In this document: piece after piece, positions 46,700-58,690 of the stretch | How positions within the stretch are numbered: the first letter of the stretch is position 1 | Layout: each line of letters starts with the position of its first letter | Source: Antedon mediterranea | Taxonomy: Eukaryota > Echinodermata > Crinoidea > Comatulida > Antedonidae | Assembly (NCBI RefSeq): GCF_964355755.1 | Contig: NC_092673.1 | Coordinates: 25,983,001 to 26,047,000, forward strand | DNA length: 64,000 nt | Direction of reading: 5' to 3' | The notes under the pieces: generated by a model | The model's input: only the letters and a program-made list of their open reading frames with translations | Databases searched by the model: none | What the model was told of the DNA's origin: nothing | Program-made: the position numbers and the translations under genes

Positions 46700-49600
46700 G
46701 ATTCTAAAAATTCGATTAAAGAAAACATTTATTTCAGAAAAACAATTTAATAATCAAGAAAATAAGATCTGAGCACATTATACACAATGTTCACAAGTAC
46801 AAATTAGTAGATTGATAACAAGATCCAGATTTTAAGGGTGTCCTTGTTATGTACTGTATAGTGTGGAGCTTCCTTTACTGATTGATGACACCGTCAAAGT
46901 AACACAAAAGCAATAAATGCTCCTATCTATAATTATAAATAGTGTATCTATAAATATAATTAGGTATGAATAATAATAATAATAACCTGGGCAGGTTTAC
47001 TGTGAAGTACAATAATGTTGTCAAGTACTTTCAGGCCTGTGGACTAGTTTGTCTGGGTTGGCCAGGCTAGTCGTTTCACACACGTCTCGTACACGGTACA
47101 CAGGCAGTGTAGCTACAACAGACAATAGTCTATAGATAGGCTAGCCTACGTCGCGAAAGTAAAGTCGTAAATATCACAACAAAAGTGTAGGCCTATTCAC
47201 TATTAACTAAAAAAACATTTCTGATATATAGATAAATATAGGTGGGTCTAGTATTGAAATGGCAATGAAGTGAGAAATATTTATTATAAATCAACCATGT
47301 GTATTATTAGAAATGACTCAACTGGGCTGGGCTACTACTAGGCCTATCCTAGCAAGCATGAAGTGTGATTCATGGGGCATGGGAAGGCATACTCCCACAC
47401 AACAATTTATGACAGCCTCTCTCTCCCTGATCTAGAGAGGCCTAGGCTTAATGACAGCAGTATTGACGTCTCATTTTTCACTTAATTTCTCACCTTTAAA
47501 GTAAAAATGAACTTCGTAGTATCACTCTCATCCCTTTTAACTATTCTTTTGTACGGGAACAAAATTACAATATTGCGTCGTGCATAAATTATGGAAAGAA
47601 ATTCACATCATTTCTTTTTCAGACCGATGATGACGGAAGCCATTAAAAATCAAAGCAACAATAGCGCCACCAATTGTTTGGTTATAAACGTCACAAAAAA
47701 AAACAGAACTAATTTTAGAACAAAAATCAGTGATTTATACGTTTCTGATTTCTATTTTTCCTCCAATATATTTTTTCTGGGACATGCAAAAGGCGTTTTT
47801 GTACAACTTTTTCATTATTATTATTATTCATAACTAAATTTGATATAGTTAGAATATAAAGTGTGAGAGAAATGTATTGGTTGAAAAAAAATTGTGAGGT
47901 ACGGTAAGATAAGAAAATGGTAAAACTCAAAATATTAGTTGTTGAAATAAACAAGATTTAAAACAAACCAAAATAACCACTCCACATTTGATTTCGTATA
48001 TACATTTATTGACAATGCACAAAAAACTATTTACAATTCCGATACCAGTGTAAAAATACAAACTGTATTATTTTTTTTATAACCTTATATAATAAATTCT
48101 TACTAAAACCGCTGCTAATCAATATCAATTTGATCGTCATGTCTTTCTAAAAATATTCATAATATAGGCCTAATTTCATTTATAAAGAAAAAAGGGTTCA
48201 ATGAATATTTCTACTAAAGACATAATAGTAGGGAGCAACCAAAACTACTAACAGTTTTATTTAACTATCGTAAAAACCCTACTAGAAAAATCTCCACCAA
48301 TAGAAAAAAATGAAAAGTCTTTCTAAAATTTTTCTTCACAGGCATAGAATGCACTATAACGTATTATGGGTCACAAGAAGTGGTCTGTAATTGCAGGCGT
48401 CTCGATATCGCATAATCAATTCAAAGAATAATTTATGAATAACAACTCAATAAATTTCAATTTATACAAAAAAATTGAAATAAGGCATAGCTAATTTTAC
48501 ATGTCTGTAGTGAAATGAACGCCCCACACACCTAGTTTTTACTTTCGTCAGTGGCAATCACCGACACAAATTGTACGTGCGTGTACTAAGTTTACCATTA
48601 TATCAATATTTGAATGTTTCTCGTGTGCATATTATTTCTAAGTGTTAAGCATGACACACTATATATGGTTAGTGCTTACAAGCAGTTAATATTCATCAAA
48701 CATCTGAAATAGTAACTTACACTGTACCAAGCCGCTCGCATGCACTGCCTTATTTAAGCACTCAATTTCATCAGCTTGTCATCGTATTAATGAAAACGAA
48801 CTTTGGTATATTACGTTGAAATCCGCAGAGAATTTTGATAATTAACTCTACGATGTTGCCAAAACAAAAGCCAAATTCGACGGTAATACGAGCCCATACT
48901 ATTAAATCCTGTCTGTGTTTTTGTTATGTCAAGAATATATAGCATTAAATGTTAGTAAACAGTGTTGGAATTTGCAGTGTAATTAAATATGACGTTATAG
49001 AGTAGCCATATATTGTTCTATTGAATTATAGTATCAATATGTCAACCCTATACCCGATTACTGCAGGGGCTACAGCAAAGTGGATCTGCCATATATACAA
49101 TGGTAGGCCTACAGAATGTATTTTTTTAGTAATATATTTTGGTAAAAAAATCACTTATTTTCTCAGTATTATTTGCCATTATAATATACCATAACCATAT
49201 TATTTATAATAAATTCTTTAAAAATGGCAAAATAGATAAATAAATGTACCTAATTTTACTATTATATACAGAACAATATTTACAAATGCATATTTTAAAT
49301 ACCAATATTGCAATTGATTAAAGTATGTAAAAGATGGTATACATATCGTAATATATTTTATAGGTTTATATACATCATATATTATAATACTATGTTTTGT
49401 ATGTACACATACAGTATTACATGTATAATGTATCATACACACAGATGCAATTTTTTTATTTATAAACTTCTTCACTGCATTCATTCAAACCTTAACACAT
49501 TTTAATTATGATAAAACTTCCAAATTCTCTTTATAAATTTCATTTTCACACACAAGACAAGATCAGTGGGTCCAAGAAGCAACAGGCTGTGGTCTAAATT

Positions 49601-52600
49601 ACTGCAGTTTTTTGCTTAGCAGAAAAAAATATCATCTTAACTTTATTTTAAAGACGTATTTTCTCCAAGAAAACCATAAAAAAATTAAGAATAACAAAAT
49701 AATTTTGCTGTTTTAATACTGTAGAAAAAAAAAAGAAAACAAATGGTTAAATTTAAACAGACAGTTGAACTGGTTTTTTTTTCAGGTAAATATTTTTTTT
49801 TTTCAATTTCAAGTGAATACTATATTATATACGTGGCATTAAAAAAATTGTTTTAATTATTTTTTCAAGGGGACACTGTGGTTAAATAAAGTTGAATTGA
49901 ATTGATGATGTAGTCAATTCCACCAAAAAAATAACTGGTTTGAGAAATATCCTCGACATTTCACTTAAGTATTTTAAACACACTTTACTTAAGTATGTTA
50001 ACTCATGGTCATCATTAAATGCTTCATCTTCTCCTCAAAACAACCCCTGTATTCTAAACCTCTTAAATTCAGAAACAAATGTAAGTTTGATTAATTCATG
50101 AAAACAAAATGGAAAATTTGTCTGAAACTTCTAAGAACATCTAAAAATAACTACCTATACAAATATAATTAATACAACTTAAAAGGAATGACGCAAATCA
50201 ATTGAGAATACGATATTAGAAGAACTGAAATTGTATAATACATGAATTGAAACTAAAAGCAAATAGATCAAAGGATCTATATCTCTTATATATGAATACC
50301 TATTAACTTCAATTGCCAATTTGGTATACTCAAGTTTGTTAAGAAATTTCCATGTGGGTTAATGAATTAAGGAAATGTTGTTAACTTAGAAATGAGAATA
50401 AGATTTAGTAACAAAACAAAGGTATTGTAAACAGATCAACCTGGTTAGTAAACTTGGCTATAAACACAACTAAATTGTAAACGGATCAACCTGTTAAACT
50501 TGGTTATAAACACTAGTTGTCATACACAAATCAACCTGGTTAATAAACCTAGTTATAAGCGCAAATTATTGTACACAGATCAACCTAAAACACAAGTTAT
50601 TATACACGGATTAACCTGGTTAAACCCATTCATAAGTGGAAGTTATTATACACAGATCAACCTGTTAAACTTGGTTATAACACTAGTTACCATACATAGA
50701 TCAATCTGGTTAATAAACCTAGTTATAAACACAAGTTATTGTGCACAGATCAACTTCTGGTTTAAGTTATTGTACACAGATAAATCTGGTTAAACCTGGT
50801 TATAAACACAAGTTATTGCCCACAGATCAACCTGGTTTAAGTTAGTTATTGTACACAGATCAACCTGGTTAAATCTGGTTATAAACACAAATTACTGCAC
50901 ACATATCGACTTTATATGATTTCATACTTTGCAGAATCTAATCTTATAATTTTATATAAACACAACTGCAATGAACTGTACCCTATATACTATTAAAATC
51001 TTATCTGATAATACTAGCATTAGAATTGAGTTGATTAGAAAGTTTCTATTAAAAACTAATTTTTGTAAATTTAAATAAAACCATTCCTATAAAAACGCTA
51101 CATCAAAAAAAACAAGAAAAAAAAACATGTCAAGCTATTAAATTATAATTATTACTTATTTCAATAGCAATATTTTGAGGGGAAAAAATGTTCTAACATA
51201 ACCAATTACCGTGAAATTGAAAACTGGCTTACCAAATTTGTAAACAATAAGATTTAATTACTGAACACTCTTCTTTAATTTACAAGTTATTAAAATCTGT
51301 AGTTTTGTATAATTGAAGTATTAACATTTTTTATTTCATTGCACATCTAACAACGTGAAAGAATGTATTATTACACTGTTCTTGGAAATAAGAAAATCCT
51401 AAAAGAAGAAACACAGGTCTAATGTCATGTATCGTGACCCCCAAGATACCGCAAAAGTAGCAAAAAATGAATGTATTTTTAGATAAATATCTATGTGGTT
51501 ACTATTAAACACATAATTAGTATATATAAGAATTATGTAGTTTTTTCCTTTCTGAAATGTAAAATTATTTTAAAGACAACCAAGTTCAGGGTATGCATTC
51601 ATGTATGCCATGATTTTTGCAGGCTTCAAAAAATCTAAAAATAATATGTTATCCTACATGTACATGAGTTGTTTATCTATAAGCATTAGGAAACCAAATT
51701 TTATGTTCACCTATGTTGGTTTCAACAATAAAAAATGTTTTTATTAATAATAATATTATTATTATTATTACATACAAAACCTCCTTGTAAAAATTATCAC
51801 CTTATGAAAAAATTAAGTTGTATATCTTTCAAATATTTTGATTAAAAGTGAAGTATTTCATCCCCAAACGGCAGACTAATAATCTTGTAAAGGAATATAT
51901 TTTGTCGTAACGATCATCAAAATATAAATTTTCCGAAATTTAAGCCTTTGTAATGACACTATATAATCTGTTGCGCTGTAAGGGACTTGCTCGTGAGTGT
52001 TTCTTGTATTCACCTTTCAGAGGGATTAGTTTAAAAACAGACTTGTTTTTCTAAAACATCTTTTTGTTGGCTTTTCCAAATCCTGTTTTCCTTTTCAAGG
52101 ATTAAAAAATTGTTCAGAAGCGACAAGTGTATAAACAGTACTCTGCGGTTTGAGTTACAGGTGACGTTCAGGTTAATATTGAATAAAACTCTATAATTAA
52201 GGCCCAGTAACTTGCCATAGATGCTGTGCTGAATAGTTTTCTGTTCTGGAGTTAGTTATTTTGGCTTAATCCAACACCTAGGATATGTTCAGACCTACAG
52301 AGTCATAGGTTTGTATCATACATGAGGTACATTTTCATTTGCAACATAACGACGTGTACAATCTAGGAACGGTAATAGTGATGATCACCATCAGGAGGAC
52401 AAAACTCTGGTTTGCAGATCAATTTTACAGGTTGGTGATTTGATCAAATCATTGATGCACGTTATGAGTGTTGTATATGCTTATTTGGTACAGTCCGTAT
52501 CAACCTTCACTCCAGTGTAGAATAGATGTAGATTTTACTAACCTTTCCGTAGTTCAGACCTATCGGGTTATACACTGCGAACAATACCAAATCATACCTT

Positions 52601-53030
52601 TGCGAGACAACTGATTGGAGGAGGCTTAGAATTAAAATCGAAGCCGACATTCTGTACACTGTAGAATTCATTCTGCAACAATATCCATTATAAACTTAAT
52701 GGGGCGAAAGTCTCTTAAGTTTGTTGCTGCAGCAACTGAAGTTTACATCCTTTTTAGTAACATTTGAGTTGACGCGAGCTTTTATACATAACATTTTATG
52801 CTCGATATCTTTATAGCATCCAAATTCTATTAGATTTTTCAAAACTGCAACAACACTTTAAGGTAAATATTATATACTAAATGAATTCAAAGTTTTGTGT
52901 GTTTTAAAGTTTAGTGTTAAAAAAACAGATGAAATATTATCATATGAATGAGTTAGTCTATCCCAGTGACGAGAGCAGCACTGGTATTTTAGTAGAATTG
53001 TCCAATCGTTTCCGCTCGTCCTCACTGGAG
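46700..53030. other. Region between the LRR gene start and the KChIP stop
   Basis: 46.7-47.6 kb probably contains the LRR promoter and a 5'UTR exon, with several TAGGCCTA words. 48-53 kb is very AT-rich, with the 45-bp repeat array and a retroposon-like tail at 49868 (TAAATAAAGTTGAATTGAAT). Part may be KChIP 3'UTR. No other gene seen. Confidence 0.5.
50426..50910. repeat. Degenerate ~45-bp tandem repeat
   Basis: Repeats built around ACACAGATCAACCTGGTTAA followed by TTATAAACACAAGTTATT. Copies vary in length (about 30-50 bp) and sequence. It lies 2 kb downstream of the KChIP stop codon. Confidence 0.85.
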
Positions 53031-53038
53031 TCTAAACG

Positions 53039-56000
53039 TCACAGTATGGTGTCAAACACTTGCATTGATAGTGAAATCGTTTCATCCTGAAAAAAAAATT
53101 TATTTCAAAGATTTTAGGTTAATACTAATACGAATTTGTAAAACAACATCGGCAAGGGTTCGAGGCCGACTCGCTCCTAGTTCTGGTGGTGGAACAAGTC
53201 TTCTCGGATAAGGACTATAAACCGTAGGTCCAGTGTACACAGTTATAACCTGTGTGTACTTTAAAGAACCCAGTTCATTATTCAAAAAAGAGTAGGGGGT
53301 TACCCCGGTGAACTGGTTCACACAATAGCCCCTGTATCAGGGGGATTACCACCTATCTGATAGGACAGTGATTAATTCACTATTGGTAATCCTTGGCCAC
53401 ATTGCCTAAAGACATAAAATAAAATAAAATAAATAAATAAATAAAATGCACCAATTCCAGCAGTAATTGATCAAAGGCGCGGTGTATGAGAGAGCTCAAT
53501 TTGAAAGAAAAAAAAGTTTTCAAGGCAGATTTAAAGGCGATAGTAGAAGAACATGATCTAATAGAGGCGGGTATGTCATTCCATAAGCGAGAGGCAGCAG
53601 AAGTAAAGGTGCTTAGGCCATACGTTTTAGAGTTAAAAGTCGGAATGGAAAGGAGATTTTTAGAAGACGAGCGAAGGCGACAGGAAGGTTAGGAACAATT
53701 TGAATCGACCTGTAAGCTTACAGAATGCCTTAATCACTAGACCAAAAAAGATCTTGTTGTTGTTATATAATGAAGAAATTATTCCACCAAGATCATACAT
53801 AATTTCTTGCTTTAAAATTCTAGCACAATCTGTATGGTGCATATAACTACACACAAAAATAATTATAGATACTTCACACTACCTTGGGTAATTTAAATTT
53901 AAAGACAGATTCACAATAATTATTACTTCACTTTATTAAAATCGTTGAAATATAATAATCAAAACCTTTGTATTTCCCACATGTCTCCGAATAAAAACTG
54001 CACTCACTGTGAATAATGAAACGCAATCAATCTTGCATGTATATAACATGAACATTAACATCTTTATTACTATTTTTTATAATCATACCTGTCTACATGA
54101 CTCTAGGAACTCATCAATAGTCACAACTCCATCTCGATTTAAGTCCAATTTCTGTAACAAAGATTAATATAATTGATTATTGATTATTAGGATATTTAAA
54201 CGTAAATGCTACCAAACACATTTATTTTTCTTTCCACATCAGAGGCTAAGATAAGCCAGTATGTCACGGGGGTGGGGGGGGGGGGGGGGGGGTGGGTAAC
54301 CCCACGCTTTCGAAAGATACACTTGGCTTCAGAGTGGTGAATCATAGTATAGGAGACTGACTTTTGAGCAAGTGCCAATTGTGTAGCTATGGTTCACAGC
54401 GGCGCGCCTGTCTTGACCCCTGTGTCACTCCACATAAAATCAATTATAACTGTTTTCTTATTTATTTCAACAATATTAAATTTTCATTAGGGTGGTCCAT
54501 CCAGCCGAAGCTGATCATTAGGGACCCTAACAAAAATACAACATGACGAGACATGTGGACGACAGTTTAAAGTGTTTAAATTGGTAAGTCTTACAGTATC
54601 TAAGTTATTTATAGGATTATTAATGTAATATGCAACACATATATGTTAAATTTTTTTTTTTTACAAAATTCTTCCTCAAAAGATCCTGATTCAGGTATTA
54701 ATACATTTTTATTTGTATTCCGTTCATACCAAGATCGTTAATAAGAAGATTCAATTCCTATCTATAATTTTATAAAGGGCATAAGTTTTGTATGGCAAAA
54801 AGAAATGAATGATTCCCAGTTCATAGTCAGGATTAAAGTTACTTACAACTATTTCCTCAATCAACAGTAAAAAAACACAAGTCTTTACTTGGTCAATAAA
54901 CAAATTGACCAGCTGCATCGCTTGGGGCAATGGTCACCTCACAGCGTTAACATTACTGTTACCAGGTACGTTCAATCTATACTTGAAGGTCTGTATCCGG
55001 CTGACGGATTGTGATGTACGCAAGCTGAGCGTGACCATAATTAATAGGTTTCCATACGTGCCGTGAAAGCAAAGTTTGTATCTTTGACTTTTTGTAACCA
55101 CCATGAGAGGTGGAGTTTTTACACACATTTGAAAGGTTACTACTGATATCAATTAAAAGTCTATCAGACATATAATCTATTCAGAAATGAAGGCAAACAA
55201 AGAATTATATAAAATGAAAAGAGTCTCGATAATCAGCGAAATTCACACTCCTCCCTGGGATAAAAAATATGATTAAAACTAGAACTAATTTTATGTCAAT
55301 GATGCTTTTGAAGATTTAATAAAAATGATAACTTTTATGATTATGAAACATTTTATAAATGTTTTTTTACAACTTGTTATAAAAATTGTGTTTAAAACAT
55401 TTTGTAATAAAGCGGGTGGGGACAATGAATCAATGGCATGGCCGAAAAAAAAAATATATATATATTTATGATCATAAATTGTAATGAATGTAAATTTTGT
55501 TGAATAATCAAAATACTTCTTCTCAGTCATATCAATTGGCTTTCTTCATTACGGACGGCACGCAAACCAAATCAACATGTGTACGTTTTCTTCAATAAAA
55601 CCGCTCAAGGGACGTAATTGAAAAAGAAATGCTGACGTCAAGGTAACGCTTGATGAAAATACTAATTGTCAATTAATTTCATAACATGCAAACAGATTTT
55701 TTCCATTATTTATAAGAATAATTCCATCACCATGAAATTGTGAAAACATATGAATTATTAAAATAATAATTTGAACATGAAAGCGAGGATTTTTTCCAAG
55801 GATGTTCGTAGATGTTTACAGATTTCAGATGCTATGACAAAGTATCATGAACATGTTTTAATGTTGTAAACATGAGAGTTAATGGATGATCAGAGATGAG
55901 CACCTTATAATTGAAAATCAGCTGTGTATGAAGAAATTGACAATCAAACATCACAAGTATCACTCATAAATTAAAAAGTATAATTGGAATTGCGTATAGA

Positions 56001-58318
56001 AAGTTTTCTTTTTTTTTTTCTATTAAAATATTTCAATAAAAAACATCTTAATTCACAGTATATGCTATTTGTGGTATTGTCATTTGGAAAAGAAGTTACT
56101 AAAAAATATATGTTATGCAAATCTTCAAACAATATAAAATTCAGATTAATATATATCGAAATCTAAAATTGATATAAAGTTTGCAGTACACCAGTGAAAA
56201 GAACTGTTGAGTTTCTCAACTTTTCGATCAATATGCTTTGATCGTCCTCAGTAGTTAGAATGGGAAAATCTGATTTCATGTTCAAAAAGTTATCAAACTT
56301 TCAATTAAAAACCTGATGAACAAATTCTTCCAGTAGGCCTACTTACGAATGTTATATGTTTGTTGTCTGTTCATCGGGAAAGATATTTTTGGAAAATCGT
56401 TCTGTTCTATTTTTAAGTATGTCAATCTGAATGTTGATCCAACTATTTTTAGGTACATTAAACGATATATTTATTCAGATTACTTCATGAATATTCAACA
56501 TTATGTTTATCTAATCCAGACTTACTCGGAATACTTTATCCACATGATCTTTTGGAGATAACTCATCAACGCTTGGCTGTGAGTACTTGCCCATCATGTC
56601 ATAGATGGAAGTGACAATGTCCAGCATCTCCTAAGCACAAAATAAAAACATATATAAATTAGAGAATTAATTACATGGTAACAACTACCATATAAGAAGG
56701 CAGAATTTTCATTCTGTTGTCTCGACATGGCACAAGTCTTGTTACAGAACTTTAAAATTAAAGATTACTTTAAATTGGGGACCACTTTTAAGTGGCTTGA
56801 TGAACAAACAATATAGGTGGTAATTCTAACTAGAGACCAAACCATATGCATGAATAAAAATCTTGAAATATTTTGAATATCTGTTAAATCTTTGTGTACC
56901 AAGTGTAGCAATAATACAAGAACAAAGACATTGAAACCATTGCACTGTTGCAGTAAGTCTATGGTGGTGTCTTGGTAAAGTAAGTCACATAGTCATAAAT
57001 TATTTAACAGAACATTTTTATGAAGTGATTGTGTTTTAACTTGTAAAATTTTAAAATTTATCATAGCAACCATGTGATCGATTATGCAAGATTTTGAATA
57101 ATTATTCTGTTATTTCCGGTTGAGCTTTAAGCAGGTGGTTATAGAACAAAAGCAGCACTCAGAGTTGTTGAGGAAGAAGAGACTATTATAACAGGAAGAC
57201 AAATAAAGATGATACAACACTGATAATCAACCACCAACAACAGTTTGCAGTTGACTGTACTCATCATTAGCTCTTATGATTGCTATACTTGACTGCAGTA
57301 GTTATTTGATTGCAGCACTTATTTGATTGCAGCACTTATTTGACTGCACGCCTTATTTGACTACACGCCTTATTTGACTGTAGCACTTATTTGACTGCAA
57401 TACTTATTTGACTGTATGCCTTATTTGACTGCACGAATTATTTGACTGCAGCACTTATTTGACTGCAGCACTTATTTGACTGCAGCACTTATTTGACTGC
57501 ACGCCTTATTTGACTGCACGCCTTATTTGACTGCACGCCTTATTTGACTGCACGCCTTATTTGACTACAGCACTTATTTGACTGCAATACTTATTTGACT
57601 GCAATACTTATTTGACTGCACGCCTTATTTGACTGCAGCACTTATTTGACTGCAGCACTTATTTGACTACAGCACTTATTTTACTGCAAACCTTATTTTA
57701 CTGCACGCCTTATTTGGCTGCACGCCTTATTTGACTGTAGCACTTATTTGACTGTAGCACTTATTTGACTACATCACTTATTTGACTGCAATACTTATTT
57801 GACTACAATACTTATTTGACTACAATACTTATTTGACTGCACGCCTTATTTGACTGCAGCCCTTATTTGACTGCATGCCTTATTTGACTGCACGCCTTAT
57901 TTGACTGCTATTTGACTGTAGCACTTATTTGACTACAGCACTTATTTGACTGCAATACTTATTTGACTGCAAAACTTATTTGACTGCCAATACTTATTTG
58001 ACTGCACGCCTTATTTGACTGCAGCACTTATTTGACTGCACGCCTTAATTGACTGCAGCACTTTTTTGACCGCAGAACTTATTTGACTGCAGAACGTGTT
58101 TGACTACAGCACTTATTTGACTGCAACATTTGACCCCAATGCTTTGAGTGATCTGATAAATTACAATAACATATCAACATTTAAAAGCGTATCAAAATAG
58201 TGTTACATACTTCTTTCGTTATTGATCCATCTCCATTGATGTCATACAGCATGAAAGCCCAATTTAATTTTTCCACCACAGTACCTCGGGAGAGTATTGA
58301 CAGCCCTGATATGAACTC
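53039..58318 (-). CDS. KCNIP: Kv-channel-interacting protein (KChIP) homologue, last four coding exons
   Basis: Exons in transcript order: 58318-58211, 56630-56526, 54151-54089, 53086-53039 (TGA 53041-53039). All are phase 0 with GT-AG ends, giving 107 C-terminal residues. The first holds [13 protein letters not shown], close to the KChIP signature, then EF-hand loop [12 protein letters not shown]. That loop straddles the exon junction, and all coordinating positions (D1, N3, D5, T9, E12) are present. The second has the helix after it (SIYDMMGKY). The third has the last EF-hand loop [12 protein letters not shown], also complete. The fourth ends MQVFDTIL, matching the KChIP ending better than neurocalcin or NCS-1. 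KChIPs bind Kv4 channel N-termini and tune A-type potassium current in a calcium-dependent way. The N-terminal exons and EF-hands 1-2 were not found up to 64 kb. They may lie beyond the window or in short exons I missed. Confidence 0.93.
53143..53447 (+). mobile_element. SINE with (AATA)n tail in the last KChIP intron
   Basis: Begins in the tRNA-like region (ATCGGCAAGGGTTCGAGG). Then come TCTTCTCGGATAAGGACTAT, CTTTAAAGAACCCAG and GGGGGTTACCCCGGTGAACT, and it ends in AATAAAATAAATAAATAAAT. It is antisense to the gene. Confidence 0.75.
53486..53692 (+). CDS. Short charged open frame, possible transposon remnant
   Basis: A 68-residue frame, antisense in the last KChIP intron, rich in Glu, Lys, Arg and Leu (EERR/DERRRQE-like end). 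It could form a coiled coil. It follows a SINE tail directly and has no splice or promoter context. The protein is not recognised; it may be a fragment of a retroelement gag-like or ORF1 protein, or chance. Confidence 0.25.
   Translation: MRELNLKEKKVFKADLKAIVEEHDLIEAGMSFHKREAAEVKVLRPYVLELKVGMERRFLEDERRRQEG
54257..54420 (-). mobile_element. Probable SINE relic with poly-G tract
   Basis: GGGTAACCCC and TTCGAAAGATACACTTGG match the reversed SINE at 46110-46145. The G tract at 54268-54291 is expanded within it. Confidence 0.45.
54268..54297. repeat. Poly-G tract
   Basis: A run of about 22 G after GGGGGT, then TGGGT. In the KChIP transcript it is a C tract about 120 bases upstream of the acceptor at 54151. 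Confidence 0.9.
54486..54535. repeat. Short repeat shared with 43547-43590
   Basis: AGGGTGGTCCATCCAGCCGA and GCTGATCATTAGGGACCCTA. Ends AGGGT and ACCCT are inverted. Confidence 0.5.
57303..58135. repeat. 18-bp minisatellite in a KChIP intron
   Basis: Roughly 46 copies of TATTTGACTGCAGCACTT. The first half is nearly invariant. The second half alternates among a few variants (GCAGCACT, GCACGCCT, ACAATACT, GTAGCACT). It ends about 75 bases from the exon at 58211. Confidence 0.95.
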
Positions 58319-58353
58319 CTGCAAAACAAAAACATAAACAAGATATTCACACT

Positions 58354-58690
58354 GGATGATGTGTGTTGACCCAGGACCCATTAAATGATCTTAGGATGAT
58401 GTGTGTTGACCCAGGACCCATTACATGATCTTAGGATGATGTGTGTTGACCCAGGACCCATTACATGATCTTAGGATGATGTGTGTTGACCCAGGACCCA
58501 TTACATGATCTTAGGATGATGTGTGTTGACCCAGGACCCATTACATGATCTTAGGATGATGTGTGTTGACCCAGGACCCATTACATGATCTTAGGATGAT
58601 GTGTGTTGACCCAGGACCCATTACATGATCTTAGGATGATGTGTGTTGACCCAGGACCCATTACATGATCTTAGGATGATGTGATATGTA
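58354..58690. repeat. 40-bp minisatellite next to a KChIP splice acceptor
   Basis: Eight full units and part of a ninth of a 40-bp sequence starting GGATGATGTGTGTTGACCCA. I see one base difference (first unit). The array starts 36 bases from the exon edge at 58318, that is, just upstream of the acceptor in the transcript. Confidence 0.95.

Noticed and set aside
57303-58690. CRISPR-like array
   Set aside because: Units are directly tandem without unique spacers, and the host is a eukaryote.
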